This document shows positions 15,858 through 24,853 of a stretch of 64,000 nucleotides of DNA, piece by piece; the first letter of the stretch is position 1, and every line of letters starts with the position of its first letter. Position numbers and translations under genes: made by a program. The notes under the pieces were generated by a model, which had not been told where the DNA came from, searched no databases, and worked only from the letters and a program-made list of their open reading frames with translations. The DNA comes from Lentihominibacter butyricus (GTDB lineage: Bacteria > Bacillota > Clostridia > Peptostreptococcales > Anaerovoracaceae): NCBI RefSeq assembly GCF_025567305.1, contig NZ_JAOQJP010000014.1, forward strand, positions 1-64,000, read 5' to 3'.

Positions 15858-17882
15858 TTAGCAGATCCTTGTTCCTTCAGGAACGATATCGTCAACGAAT
15901 ATCACCTGGCATCCGCACGCATTGTTCGTACCGGCAAGAAGCATACCCTCGCTCGTTACGCCTGTCAGTCTCGCAGGCTGCAGATTTGCAACAACGATGA
16001 TCTTCTTTCCTTCCAGCTCTTCCGGAGTGTAATCGTTCTTGATGCTCGAAACGATGACTCTCTCCTTCAGACCGTCGAACAGCGTCAGCTTGTAGTTGCT
16101 GTGCGCCTTTCTGATCTCCTGACACTTCACTATCCTGCAGACTCTGAGGTCCATTGCAAAGAACTGGTCAACTGTGATCTCAGGTTCAACGATCGGCTTC
16201 ACCTCATCCGGTTCGCCATAAACCTTTTCTTCCTTCTCCGGTTCTTTCTCCGCCTCGAGCGCAGCCTTTTCAAGAGCCTCCTCTTCTTCAGTCTTAGGGA
16301 AGCTGAAGTCGAGCAGATGCATGAATCTTTCTCTGTCTATCGCATAGAGGAACAGGTAAAGTCTAGGTCCTCTCTCCTTGCTTATCAGCAGCTTGTAGAC
16401 GATCTTGAAGAACTGTCCCTGGATCTTCTTCAGATTCTCTATGTCCGCACCGTAAACTTCCTTCGGTATGTCGTAAAGCTTCGTGTTCAGGGAATCCAGC
16501 GTGTATCCGCCTGCCTTTATGAAGTCGTAAAGGAGGGCGATCTCTTTCTTCTCGTCATCCGTGAGTGTATTGTAAAGATCCCAGTCTCTCCAGCCGCGCA
16601 GCTTGTTCGCAGTTTCAGGCGCGCACTGGTACAGCCAGTACTTGGCCAGCTCCAGTCTCGTATCGAAATCCTCATACTTGTACGGTGTCCCGATCTTTTC
16701 GAATACCGTTTCCATCATCGGCACGTTGAAGTCGACGATCGATCCGAGCTGTACAAGCAGATTCATCGGCACTGTCTTGATCTTTCTGCCTTCTACCAGG
16801 CTGTATTCTATGACAGATGCATTATGCTCGTTCGCCTTGCCTTCGATGTACTCGTTGTACATCTTGTCGAATTCGAAATACTGACGGAGTATACCCTCGT
16901 CAAAGCAGAAGTCAAATGCCTTCTTCGGCTCTGTCTTCGAGTAGAGCCACAGTATGATCTCCGGTTCATATATCTTCAGCAGTGTCTCCGGCGTCAGATT
17001 CAGACCCGATGAGCCCGACATCTTGCCTGTCGATCCCTTGATGCCTATGAATTCATAGCCCTGGAACATCGGCGGTTCCCATCCGAAGATCTTCCTGCTG
17101 ATCACGCTGCTCGTCTCGTAGCTTCCGCCCGGACTTGCGTGATCCTTGCCGCCCGGTTCGAAGTCGACACCTTCATATCTCCAGCGCATCGGCCAGTCTA
17201 TCTTCCATGCGAGCTTGCAGTTGAAGTCTTTTGTAAAGTCAAACGTTCCCCTGTGTCCGCACTCGCATTCGTACTCAGCCGTAGTGCAGTCGTCGGAAAC
17301 CGATAATATCTTGGTAGTGTCTCTGCCGCATTCAGGACAGAATATGCTTACAGGGAAATACGCATCTCTTTCCCCTTCCTGTGCATCCTGTGTACGGAAG
17401 CTGTCGAGGATATCGAATATCTCTTTTCTCTTCTTCACAGCCTCGATGATATCATCCTTGTACTTTCCCGATGTGTACATGTCAGTCTGATATCTGTAAT
17501 CCATCTCGATGCCGAACTTCTTGATCGACTCCATGAACTCAGCTTCAAAATACTTTGCGTAATTTGCATGTTCTGTATCGAACGGATTAGGCACCGACGT
17601 GTACGGAAGCCCTATATACTTCTCGAACTCATTATCAGGATCCACGGCCTTTACATTCACAGGCACCTTTCTGAATCTGTCATACTCGTCCCATGAGAAC
17701 AGAAGGCGCGCCTTCTTTCCTTTTTTCTGCAAAGCCTTGGCAACAAACAAACTCGTTGCTATATCTCTGAAATTTCCGATGTGGATGGAGCCTGACGGGC
17801 TGATGCCTGCCGCGCATACGTACTCTTCCTTGTCCGGATTCCTCTTAATTATCCTGTCTGCTATTTTTTCCGCCCAATGCAA
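15858..17882 (-). CDS. lysS: Class I lysine--tRNA ligase with C-terminal tRNA-binding domain
   Basis: Charges tRNA-Lys using the archaeal-type class I LysRS rather than the common class II enzyme. The N-terminal catalytic part (about residues 1-540) shows ISPSGSIHIGNFRD (HIGH box), WDEYDRFRKVP, zinc-like Cys pairs CPEC...CECGH, DWPMRWRYEGVDFEPGGKDH and GKMSGSSG (KMSKS box), all diagnostic of class I LysRS. After an acidic linker, residues about 565-674 form an EMAPII/Trbp111-like domain (DLRVCRIVKCQEI...GVTSEGMLLAG), the module usually found at the end of MetRS. The first codon is TTG with GAGAGGTG upstream. It lies 32 bases after greA, in the same transcript. Confidence 0.92.
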   Translation of the reverse strand: MHWAEKIADRIIKRNPDKEEYVCAAGISPSGSIHIGNFRDIATSLFVAKALQKKGKKARLLFSWDEYDRFRKVPVNVKAVDPDNEFEKYIGLPYTSVPNPFDTEHANYAKYFEAEFMESIKKFGIEMDYRYQTDMYTSGKYKDDIIEAVKKRKEIFDILDSFRTQDAQEGERDAYFPVSIFCPECGRDTTKILSVSDDCTTAEYECECGHRGTFDFTKDFNCKLAWKIDWPMRWRYEGVDFEPGGKDHASPGGSYETSSVISRKIFGWEPPMFQGYEFIGIKGSTGKMSGSSGLNLTPETLLKIYEPEIILWLYSKTEPKKAFDFCFDEGILRQYFEFDKMYNEYIEGKANEHNASVIEYSLVEGRKIKTVPMNLLVQLGSIVDFNVPMMETVFEKIGTPYKYEDFDTRLELAKYWLYQCAPETANKLRGWRDWDLYNTLTDDEKKEIALLYDFIKAGGYTLDSLNTKLYDIPKEVYGADIENLKKIQGQFFKIVYKLLISKERGPRLYLFLYAIDRERFMHLLDFSFPKTEEEEALEKAALEAEKEPEKEEKVYGEPDEVKPIVEPEITVDQFFAMDLRVCRIVKCQEIRKAHSNYKLTLFDGLKERVIVSSIKNDYTPEELEGKKIIVVANLQPARLTGVTSEGMLLAGTNNACGCQVIFVDDIVPEGTRIC

Positions 17883-17914
17883 TCAAAACACCTCTCTTCA
17901 AAACTTACTGCACA

Positions 17915-18403
17915 CTATGCCTTTATTATATCTACTACTTCATAGTTTATGATTCCGTCAGGAACTTCTACCGCTACCTTGTCGCCCTTCTTGTGGCCGA
18001 TCAGCGCATGTCCTACTGATGATTCATTAGAGATCTTCCCTTCAAACGGATCTGCTTCTGTAGCTCCCACTATCGAGAATTCCTCTTCTATTCCGAGATC
18101 GAGATCTTTTACAAGAACTTTGAGACCTACATTCACGATATCGCCCTTTACATCTTCATCCTGAACGATCCTTGCTTTTCTGATCATCGTTTCCAGCTTG
18201 TGGATACGTTCTTCGAGCTCAGCCTGTTCGTTCTTGGCAGAATCATACTCTGCGTTTTCCGATATATCTCCATAAGAAATCGCTTCTTTTATTCGTTCTG
18301 CGACTTCGGCTCTTTTTACGGATACGAGTTCCTCATGTTCGGCAACTATCTTGTCATATCCTTCTTTCGTTAATACAATCTCCTCATTCATGTTCTCTGT
18401 CAT
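17915..18403 (-). CDS. greA: Transcription elongation factor GreA
   Basis: Rescues backtracked RNA polymerase by stimulating transcript cleavage. 162 residues, the normal length. The N-terminal coiled coil carries the acidic tip region (ISYGDISENAEYDSAKNEQ, residues 43-61). The C-terminal FKBP-like domain has VGATEADPFEGKISNESSVGHALIG. I choose the ATG at 18403 because AAAGGAG precedes it; the frame is open further upstream but runs into the promoter. A perfect sigma-A promoter lies 40 bases upstream. It precedes the class I lysS, a common pairing in Clostridia. Confidence 0.96.
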   Translation of the reverse strand: MTENMNEEIVLTKEGYDKIVAEHEELVSVKRAEVAERIKEAISYGDISENAEYDSAKNEQAELEERIHKLETMIRKARIVQDEDVKGDIVNVGLKVLVKDLDLGIEEEFSIVGATEADPFEGKISNESSVGHALIGHKKGDKVAVEVPDGIINYEVVDIIKA

Positions 18404-18442
18404 GTTGGCAAATCTCCTTTCGACCTGTTGTCGTATCAAATT

Positions 18443-18471
18443 ATTATACTGTAAATGCACGTGCTTGTCAA
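18443..18471 (-). promoter_or_regulatory. Consensus sigma-A promoter of greA-lysS
   Basis: TTGACA (18466-18471) and TATAAT (18443-18448) at an exact 17-base spacing on the minus strand. Confidence 0.92.
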
Positions 18472-18493
18472 TCGCGGCAATGCGCTGAAATCA

Positions 18494-18522
18494 TTGACAA
18501 TACACAGTTGCAGTGGTATTGT
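18494..18522 (+). promoter_or_regulatory. Divergent promoter of the HAD gene
   Basis: TTGACA (18494-18499), 17 bases, TATTGT (18517-18522) on the plus strand. It is back to back with the greA promoter. Confidence 0.7.
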
Positions 18523-18561
18523 AGAGGTGCTTATAGTAGTATATACAGGAGGTCAGCAATT

Positions 18562-19200
18562 ATGAAAATAAGCGGAGCTATTTTTGATATGGACGGCACG
18601 CTCCTGGACTCCACCGAAATGTGGAGAGGCGCTGCCGGCAGATATATAACATCACTCAGAAAAACACCTGAACCGGATCTCGGAGAAAAGACAAAGGACA
18701 TGACTCTTCCCGAGCTCTGCAGCTATCTCAAGAGCGAATACGCGATAGCGACGACTGAAGAGAAGATCGCCAAAGGTTTCAACACGATACTGCGCGAGGA
18801 TTATCTTGCAGACGTCGATATAAAGGCGTACGTCCCGATCATACTTGAGAGATTCAAGCAGAAAGGCGTAGCGATGTGCGTGGCTACTTCCACTGACAAA
18901 TCTATCGCAGACGAGATACTCGCAAGACTCGGCATCCGCGATTACTTCTCGAGCATCGTAACATGGAAAGACGCAGGCTGCGGCAAGGTCGATCCTGAAG
19001 TCTTCAAGTACGCTCAGAGCGTTATCGGCACACCGACCGAAGAGACTATCGTCCTCGAGGACGGACTTCTCGCCGTCAAAGGCGCAAAAGAAGCCGGATT
19101 CTACGTTATCGCTGTCGCCGACGACAACGAAAAGGAAAACAGAGCCAAGATACAGAAGGCTGCGGACAGATTCATAGAGAGCTTCGAAGAACTTCTCTAG
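18562..19200 (+). CDS. HAD-superfamily hydrolase, beta-phosphoglucomutase-like
   Basis: Cytoplasmic phosphatase or phosphomutase of the HAD superfamily, subfamily with an alpha-helical C1 cap. The 212 residues contain motif I FDMDGTLLDS (residues 7-16), motif II CVATSTDKS, motif III Lys in KVDPEVF and motif IV VLEDGLLAVKGAKEAGF. AGGAGG lies 9 bases before the ATG at 18562. The substrate cannot be told from sequence; family members act on sugar phosphates, nucleotides or phosphoglycolate. Monocistronic, ending in a strong terminator. Confidence 0.88.
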   Translation: MKISGAIFDMDGTLLDSTEMWRGAAGRYITSLRKTPEPDLGEKTKDMTLPELCSYLKSEYAIATTEEKIAKGFNTILREDYLADVDIKAYVPIILERFKQKGVAMCVATSTDKSIADEILARLGIRDYFSSIVTWKDAGCGKVDPEVFKYAQSVIGTPTEETIVLEDGLLAVKGAKEAGFYVIAVADDNEKENRAKIQKAADRFIESFEELL

Positions 19201-19313
19201 TGTTATGTTTTGCAAAGCGCTGCAGACCGCAGTGTAAAAGGCTGTCACAGCAGCATGCATCACATTCATGAACGCTGCAGACATCAGACACATAATACCG
19301 TTCAAACCAGCAG

Positions 19314-19358
19314 AAAACGGCTGACAGGAGATATATCTCTCCGGCGTCAGCCGTTTTT
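19314..19358 (+). terminator. Terminator after the HAD gene
   Basis: AAAACGGCTGAC and GGAGA pair with TCTCC and GTCAGCCGTTTTT. The remaining 143 bases before the next gene (19359-19501) hold nothing I recognise. Confidence 0.9.
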
Positions 19359-19501
19359 ATTCTATATCGTATTCTTTTTCATGCCGCCCGCAGGTGTCAG
19401 GCAGCATGTGCCGAATTTGCAGGTGCCGTTTTTACACGACCCGGTCTGCCGATCCGGCATCCGGTCCTGTCCGCCGGCTCCGCATCAGGCTCAGCATTAC
19501 A

Positions 19502-20596
19502 TTATATGTACACCTTCTCGATGTTAGGAGAATTAGTCAGATACACGAGATTCGCATAGCTCGGCAGAAACTCGACTATATCGCCGACCTTTATCTCACG
19601 CTCCGCGTCTTCTATATCGAGTATAGTGTGGTCGCTCGAGGCCCCCAGCACCTCTATACCCGGCTCTTTCAGATCGAGCTTTTCAGGGAACGCATAATCT
19701 ACTTTTCCGAGAGCTATCAGAGCGCGCTTTCTCGTGCCTCTGTCCTCGTATTCAGGCTTGTTGCCGAACGAATCGAACATGATCTCCCCAACAGGATATG
19801 ACGGCTTGTCCTTGACCTCTATCACCTCGGCTCTGAGCGTGAACACGTCCCTGTTCATGAAGCTCATATCGTAGCCCCACAGGTCTTCCAGGTCTTTAGC
19901 AAGCAGTATGCCCTCTCCTACGCGCAGCATGTTTATCCGCGCGGGCAGATCACCGTCCATTATCCTCGGCAGTGTGCTCGTAGCACCGCCGGAAATGAAC
20001 TCCAGCTCTCTGCCTATCTTTTCCTCTATCATTTCGGCACAGTCGATCAGCTCCTGCAGCTTTTCCGGCGTCGCAGCAACAGATCCGTAGCACCCCAGAT
20101 TCGTACCTACGCCCGCAAGATGAAGATTGTGCAGATCATTTTCCACCATCAGCGCAGCATCCAGAAGTTCATCCTTATCCCAGAATCCTTCTCTCAGATC
20201 TCCAAGATCTACCATCAGCAGCACCTGATGTATCCTGTCCTGGATCCCCGCCTGACGATCGAGCTCTCTGAGCACCTCGACCTCGCTGTTAAGGCTTATA
20301 TCCGTTATCCTGACCACATCTGCAGCTTCGCTCAGCATCGGTATCCTTATCAGCATCAGCGGTGTCTGCATATCAAAAGCCCTGAGCGGTTCCAGCTGTT
20401 CGAGCCTCGATGACGCCATGAACCTGACGCCTGCTCTTTCAAACTGCGCGGCACATTCAGGAAGCCCCGTGCAGCCTTTTATCACACCTGCGACCTCAAC
20501 GCCGCAGTCACTGCATTTCTGCACCACACGCGCCACGTTTTGTCTGAGCTTGTTCAAATCGATTATCAGTTCCGGATATCTGCTGTGCATATTCAT
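19502..20596 (-). CDS. orr: PLP-dependent amino-acid racemase, ornithine-racemase-like
   Basis: Fold-type III PLP enzyme of the alanine racemase / YhfX family. The 364 residues begin RYPELIIDLNKLRQN and carry the probable PLP lysine in VAGVIKGCTGLPE (about residue 40). Family landmarks follow: MVDLGDLREGF, GVGTNLGCYG, SGGATSTLP, LRVGEGILLA and GEIMFDSFGNKP. The last two are strikingly like clostridial ornithine racemase (L-ornithine to D-ornithine), used in oxidative ornithine fermentation. AAGGAGG fixes the start at 20596; a longer frame exists upstream. Last gene of a four-gene operon with an acyl-CoA ligase, so another amino acid remains possible. Confidence 0.75.
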   Translation of the reverse strand: MNMHSRYPELIIDLNKLRQNVARVVQKCSDCGVEVAGVIKGCTGLPECAAQFERAGVRFMASSRLEQLEPLRAFDMQTPLMLIRIPMLSEAADVVRITDISLNSEVEVLRELDRQAGIQDRIHQVLLMVDLGDLREGFWDKDELLDAALMVENDLHNLHLAGVGTNLGCYGSVAATPEKLQELIDCAEMIEEKIGRELEFISGGATSTLPRIMDGDLPARINMLRVGEGILLAKDLEDLWGYDMSFMNRDVFTLRAEVIEVKDKPSYPVGEIMFDSFGNKPEYEDRGTRKRALIALGKVDYAFPEKLDLKEPGIEVLGASSDHTILDIEDAEREIKVGDIVEFLPSYANLVYLTNSPNIEKVYI

Positions 20597-20635
20597 TGCG
20601 AGCCTCCTTGCATCCTTCATCCTTGTCTTGTATCA

Positions 20636-22372
20636 CTAGTCTTCTTCCCGTACAGCAGCTCCTGTTCTGCGGATCTTCCTGGTCGAGGTCTTCTCAAATT
20701 CCTCGTCCCTGAGCTTGAACCGCTTCACGCGCTTGTACGCAGGCATTTTATCGTTTATTTCTTCTATTGAATTCTTTATTGCCGCCATGAGCTCATCGCC
20801 GGAAACGTCTCCCAGCTCCTTCTTTATGTTCTCATATGACGGGAATATCTCAGCTTTGACCACGACATCGTCGTTCTTCCTGTCGACAGCGCCGTATACG
20901 ATGACTTCCTCGATGAACGGCTGCTCCAGAAGCAGATACTCGATCTCCTCCGGGAAGATATTCTTTCCGTTCTTGGTGACGATGACGTTCTTTTTCCTTC
21001 CGCATATATAGAGGAATCCCTCATCATCGAATCTGCCGTAATCGCCCGTGTACAGCCAGCCGTCGCGCAGCACTTCCGCAGTCGCCTCCGGATCGTTGTA
21101 ATACCCTATCATCACTGACGGCCCCTTGCATATGATCTCGCCGACGCCGTCCGCATCCTGATTTATTATCTTTACCTCCGTGCCCGGCATAGGCTTGCCG
21201 ACCGACTCCGCCTTGCTGTAATAGTCTCTGTTCACCGCTATGATCGGGGCGTTTTCCGTCATACCGTAACCCTGTATCATAGGCAGTCCCATCGCTTCAT
21301 AGTCTTTTATCACCTGCGGATTTATCGCTGCCCCGCCGGCTATGAAAAGTTCCATCCTGTTTCCCAGACTCGTATGTATCTGGGCGAATATTTTTCTCAT
21401 AGCCTTCTGATTGTTGAACAGCCTTGTCTTCTGCGCAAGCTGCATCATTTTTCTCATCTTTCCTGCAGCTCCGGAAGCTTCTGCCTGCTTCCAGACTTTT
21501 TTGTGCATGCTCTCAAATACTATAGGAACTCCCAGCATTACCGTCGCTCCGCACTCTTTGAGATTCTGCTGTATATATCTCAGACCCTCGCAGATAGCGA
21601 CGAACATTCCCTGATACAGTCCTGTTAACACGTGACATGTGAGTTCATACGTGTGATGCATAGGCAGTACCGAAAGCCCTCCTCCCGGCTGCCTTATTTT
21701 AACGTATTTCGACATATTGTAAACGTTTGCCGAGATATTTTTGTGTGACAGCATCACACCCTTCGCCATTCCTGTCGTTCCCGAGGTGAACAGCAGCGTG
21801 CACATAGCTTCTCTGTCTATCACCGCATCAAGAAATTCCCTGTCGCCGTCTTCGATAAGAGCGGCACCTTTCCTGATCAGCCTGTCCCAGCTAAGAACAC
21901 CTTCGCTGTCTTCATCTGCATCCATGTTTATCCTTACTTTTACGAACCCGCCGGCGTCTTCAAGTGCCGCCATCGTCTTTTTCTCCATCTTTTTGGAAAA
22001 AATTATAGCGTCTACTTCCGACCGCTTTATCAGATTGCCGATCTCTATCTCCGTAAGATCCTTGTCGAGAGGCACGACCACACCTGTACCGTTGGTGACC
22101 GCAAGATATGAAACGACCCACTTGTAGCTGTTTTCGCCTATCACTGCGATCTTGCTGTCGCGGAGCCCCATATCTGTAAGCGCCGTTCCCAGACAGTCTA
22201 TATCCTCCTTGAGCTGGATATACGATATAGGCCTGTATTCTCCGCCCGGCACATCCTTTACGAGAAACGCCGGATCATTGCCGTACATTTCAGCACTCGA
22301 ATATATCATATCTCTGAGATCGTTTATATATCTCATCCTGTACAACGTGTCTTTGTATTTTCTGCTATTCAA
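20636..22372 (-). CDS. AMP-forming acyl-CoA synthetase (long-chain type)
   Basis: Activates a carboxylic acid, probably a fatty acid, through an acyl-AMP to the CoA thioester. The 578-residue protein has the AMP-binding P-loop LLFTSGTTGMAKGV near residue 195, YGMTENAPI near residue 370, LYTGDYGRFDDEG near residue 450 and the hinge GRKKNVIVTKNGKNI. The C-terminal lysine region is less standard (STRKIRRTG). Its start overlaps the end of the upstream C_GCAxxG_C_C gene by 8 bases, indicating coupling. The chain length of the substrate is not readable from sequence. Members of this group are often annotated as long-chain-fatty-acid--CoA ligases. Confidence 0.85.
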   Translation of the reverse strand: MNSRKYKDTLYRMRYINDLRDMIYSSAEMYGNDPAFLVKDVPGGEYRPISYIQLKEDIDCLGTALTDMGLRDSKIAVIGENSYKWVVSYLAVTNGTGVVVPLDKDLTEIEIGNLIKRSEVDAIIFSKKMEKKTMAALEDAGGFVKVRINMDADEDSEGVLSWDRLIRKGAALIEDGDREFLDAVIDREAMCTLLFTSGTTGMAKGVMLSHKNISANVYNMSKYVKIRQPGGGLSVLPMHHTYELTCHVLTGLYQGMFVAICEGLRYIQQNLKECGATVMLGVPIVFESMHKKVWKQAEASGAAGKMRKMMQLAQKTRLFNNQKAMRKIFAQIHTSLGNRMELFIAGGAAINPQVIKDYEAMGLPMIQGYGMTENAPIIAVNRDYYSKAESVGKPMPGTEVKIINQDADGVGEIICKGPSVMIGYYNDPEATAEVLRDGWLYTGDYGRFDDEGFLYICGRKKNVIVTKNGKNIFPEEIEYLLLEQPFIEEVIVYGAVDRKNDDVVVKAEIFPSYENIKKELGDVSGDELMAAIKNSIEEINDKMPAYKRVKRFKLRDEEFEKTSTRKIRRTGAAVREED

Positions 22373-22793
22373 TACCTATCACTCCTCGCTTCTGAGCCAG
22401 ATATCCTTCCAGGATCTCTGCTGCATCCTGGACACATCCGTCGCAGCTTCGCAAAACCTTTTTGGTATCAACGCCTTTTATATCTCTGCAGATGACAGAC
22501 TGGTTCTTTGCCTTGAACTGCTCTGTCAGTGCTTTCATCGCCTTGTAGCTTTCCTTTTTTGATTTCGGAGCATCGAGCGCACCGTCAGATTCTATCATAC
22601 CGACTACTGCCGCCATTCCCGATACGGCGCCGCATGTTCCCATCGTTCCCATGCCGAATCCGAATGCCTCCATCATTTCAAAAACTTCCTTCTCGTCTCT
22701 GCCGAGTTCTTCACAGAACGCGCATGCGACAGCCTGTGCGCAGTTGTACTTTTTCTTATGGTTGGCAACTGCTCTCTCTGCAAATTTTCCCAT
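22365..22793 (-). CDS. C_GCAxxG_C_C family redox-type protein
   Basis: Small protein of 142 residues with the family's cysteine pattern: NCAQAVACAF (near residue 18), GTCGAVSG (near 55), VICRDI (near 103) and RSCDGCVQDAAEIL (near 117). The family (found in anaerobes, often beside redox enzymes) is thought to bind a metal or cluster, but no activity is established. AGGAAGGA precedes the ATG at 22793, chosen over a longer frame that would run into the upstream gene. The start is 4 bases after the FAD-dehydrogenase stop, and the stop overlaps the acyl-CoA ligase start. Confidence 0.88.
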   Translation of the reverse strand: MGKFAERAVANHKKKYNCAQAVACAFCEELGRDEKEVFEMMEAFGFGMGTMGTCGAVSGMAAVVGMIESDGALDAPKSKKESYKAMKALTEQFKAKNQSVICRDIKGVDTKKVLRSCDGCVQDAAEILEGYLAQKRGVIGIE

Positions 22794-22797
22794 TTTT

Positions 22798-24186
22798 CTA
22801 TTCCTTCCTGCCGTATTTTTCAGCCAGTATCCTGCCGACATACACACCGCTCGCCGAGGCCTGTGAAAGAGAGTGTGTAACTCCCGATCCGTCGCCCAGC
22901 GCATAAAGTCCCGGTACCGCTGTCTGCAGGTGTTCGTCGACTTCGATCTTTGAATTGTAGAACTTGACTTCCACACCGTACAGCAGCGTATCTTCGTTTG
23001 CCGTTCCCGGTGCGATCTTGTCAAGCGCATATATCATTTCTATTATATTGTCCAGCTGTCTCTTAGGTATTACCAGGCTGAGGTCTCCCGGTGTAGCCTG
23101 GAGTGTAGGCCTTGTAAAGCATTTCTCCATCCTTCTGGCACTGCTTCGTCTGCCCTTTACGAGATCCCCGAATCTCTGCAGCAGCACTCCGCCGCCCAGC
23201 ATGTTCGAAAGCCTTGCGATCGATTCACCGTACTCGTTGCTGTCCTCAAACGGCTCAGTGAATTTGTTCGATACGAGAAGCGCGAAGTTCGTATTCTCCG
23301 TACGAAGCTCCGGATCCGCATAGCTGTGACCGTTTACCGTCACTATGCCGTTAGTGTTCTCTGCAACGACTTCCCCGTACGGGTTCATGCAGAACGTCCT
23401 TACCATATCATTGTATTTATCAGTCTTGTACACGATCTTGCTTTCGTATACATCGTCTGTTATGTGCTTGAATATCTCTGCCGGCAGCTCGACTCTGACA
23501 CCTATGTCCACGCGGTTTTTCTTCTGTTTGATGCCGAATTTATCGCATATCTCCGCACTCCATTTCGATCCGGAACGGCCTGTCGCCATCACGAGATCTT
23601 TACATCTGTACTGCTCGCCCTTGTTCGTCGTAAGCAGGAAAGAGCCGTCGTCCTCTATGTCGACATTTTCGATCGTCGTATAAAATTCGGTTTCTATCCT
23701 TTCGCTGCAGTAATCGAAGATCTTGCCGAGGATTCTGACATTCCTGTCAGTTCCCAGATGTCTTACCTTCGCTTCAAGAAGGTGCAGGTTGTTTCTGAGC
23801 GCTATGGTCTTGAGCTCGGAGCTTGCCGTCGAGTAAAGTCTGGCGTCTGCACCGCCCATGCTGCAGAGCACTTCGTCCACGTATTCCATCAGTTCCATAG
23901 CCTTGTCCACACCTACATAATTGTGCAGATCTCCGCCGAACTGTGTCGTTATGTTGTATTTTCCGTCCGAAAGAGTACCCGCCCCTCCGTATCCGTTCAT
24001 TATGTGGCACGGAGAACATTTCAGACAGTTCTTTGCGCCTGCCTTGATAGGACACTGGCGCTTTTCAAGAACCGCACCTTTATCTATCATCAGTATCCTG
24101 GCATCAGTATTGAGTCTGGCCAGCTCATATGACATGAACACTCCGCTTGCACCAGCTCCTATTATAATAATGTCATAAGTTTTCAT
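22798..24186 (-). CDS. FAD-dependent dehydrogenase of the COG2509 type
   Basis: Flavoprotein with an N-terminal Rossmann dinucleotide fold (DIIIIGAGASGVFMSYELA, residues 4-22) and a C-terminal FAD motif LYALGDGSGVTHSLSQASASG. Near residue 50 a Cys-rich segment, CPIKAGAKNCLKCSPCHIMNG, could hold an iron-sulfur cluster or disulfides. The length of 462 residues fits the uncharacterised dehydrogenase family. ACGGAGGA places the start at 24186. First gene of the operon with the C_GCAxxG_C_C protein, acyl-CoA ligase and racemase, so a redox role toward an acyl or amino-acid substrate is possible but unproven. Confidence 0.82.
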   Translation of the reverse strand: MKTYDIIIIGAGASGVFMSYELARLNTDARILMIDKGAVLEKRQCPIKAGAKNCLKCSPCHIMNGYGGAGTLSDGKYNITTQFGGDLHNYVGVDKAMELMEYVDEVLCSMGGADARLYSTASSELKTIALRNNLHLLEAKVRHLGTDRNVRILGKIFDYCSERIETEFYTTIENVDIEDDGSFLLTTNKGEQYRCKDLVMATGRSGSKWSAEICDKFGIKQKKNRVDIGVRVELPAEIFKHITDDVYESKIVYKTDKYNDMVRTFCMNPYGEVVAENTNGIVTVNGHSYADPELRTENTNFALLVSNKFTEPFEDSNEYGESIARLSNMLGGGVLLQRFGDLVKGRRSSARRMEKCFTRPTLQATPGDLSLVIPKRQLDNIIEMIYALDKIAPGTANEDTLLYGVEVKFYNSKIEVDEHLQTAVPGLYALGDGSGVTHSLSQASASGVYVGRILAEKYGRKE

Positions 24187-24305
24187 AAGATCCTCCGTTT
24201 TCAAACATAGTCAGCTTTCATTTTATACCACACAGCACGAAATTGCTATATATTTTGTTTTCTTATCATCGTATCTTCACAATGCAGGCTATTCCGTCAC
24301 ACGCT

Positions 24306-24342
24306 AAAAACCGGCAAGCGTCTCAAACGGTCCGCTTGCCGG
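24306..24342 (-). terminator. Terminator of the DUF1292 gene
   Basis: CCGGCAAGCG (24311-24320) pairs with CGCTTGCCGG (24333-24342), and T5 follows on the minus strand. Confidence 0.85.
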
Positions 24343-24366
24343 CCTATCGTCATATACACGTCATCG

Positions 24367-24639
24367 CTAGGCTTCTTCTACTGCCAGTTTTTCGAATTCT
24401 GCAACGACCTTTTCGAATTCCTCGTCGTCCTTGATGTCTATCAGATCATAATCTTCTCCGTGCTCCTTGTAGCCGTAGATATAGACATCCTCAGATCCGA
24501 GAGGATTGAGAGCTATATACTCTTTGCCCAGTGCGTCAAAAACACCGAGGATCCCGCATTCTTCCGCAGTTTCATCATCGTATTCCAGTGTGATGATATC
24601 CTCTTCTTCATATCCGTATAAATCTTTTTTATCAGCCAT
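24367..24639 (-). CDS. DUF1292 family protein
   Basis: A 90-residue acidic protein (ITLEYDDETAEECGILGVFDALGKEYIAL) matching the DUF1292 pattern of small beta-rich proteins seen across Firmicutes, usually near yrzL/ruvX genes. Function unknown. Here it is monocistronic, with its own promoter and terminator. GGAGGAAAG precedes the ATG. Confidence 0.85.
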   Translation of the reverse strand: MADKKDLYGYEEEDIITLEYDDETAEECGILGVFDALGKEYIALNPLGSEDVYIYGYKEHGEDYDLIDIKDDEEFEKVVAEFEKLAVEEA

Positions 24640-24680
24640 TTCTTTCCTCCGTACTCAGAATTTTTCTGTCCAATAGCATT

Positions 24681-24709
24681 ACTATAACATCAAGCTCTGC
24701 TTTTAGCAA
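24681..24709 (-). promoter_or_regulatory. Sigma-A promoter of the DUF1292 gene
   Basis: TTGCTA (24704-24709) and TATAGT (24681-24686) with a 17-base spacer on the minus strand. Confidence 0.7.
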
Positions 24710-24783
24710 CAAAATATTCTGCCTGAAACAGTGTTACATATAATTCAGAAAATCGGCAGATAATTTTATCGCCTGACAGACGA

Positions 24784-24810
24784 AAAGCCGGAGCTTGTGT
24801 CCCGGCCTTT
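24784..24810 (-). terminator. Terminator after nhaC
   Basis: AAAG-CCGG pairs with CCGG-CTTT, followed by TTTT on the minus strand. Confidence 0.6.
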
Positions 24811-24853
24811 CATGTATGAATCACTTTATGAAGTTTGCAAGTTTTTTCTTATA

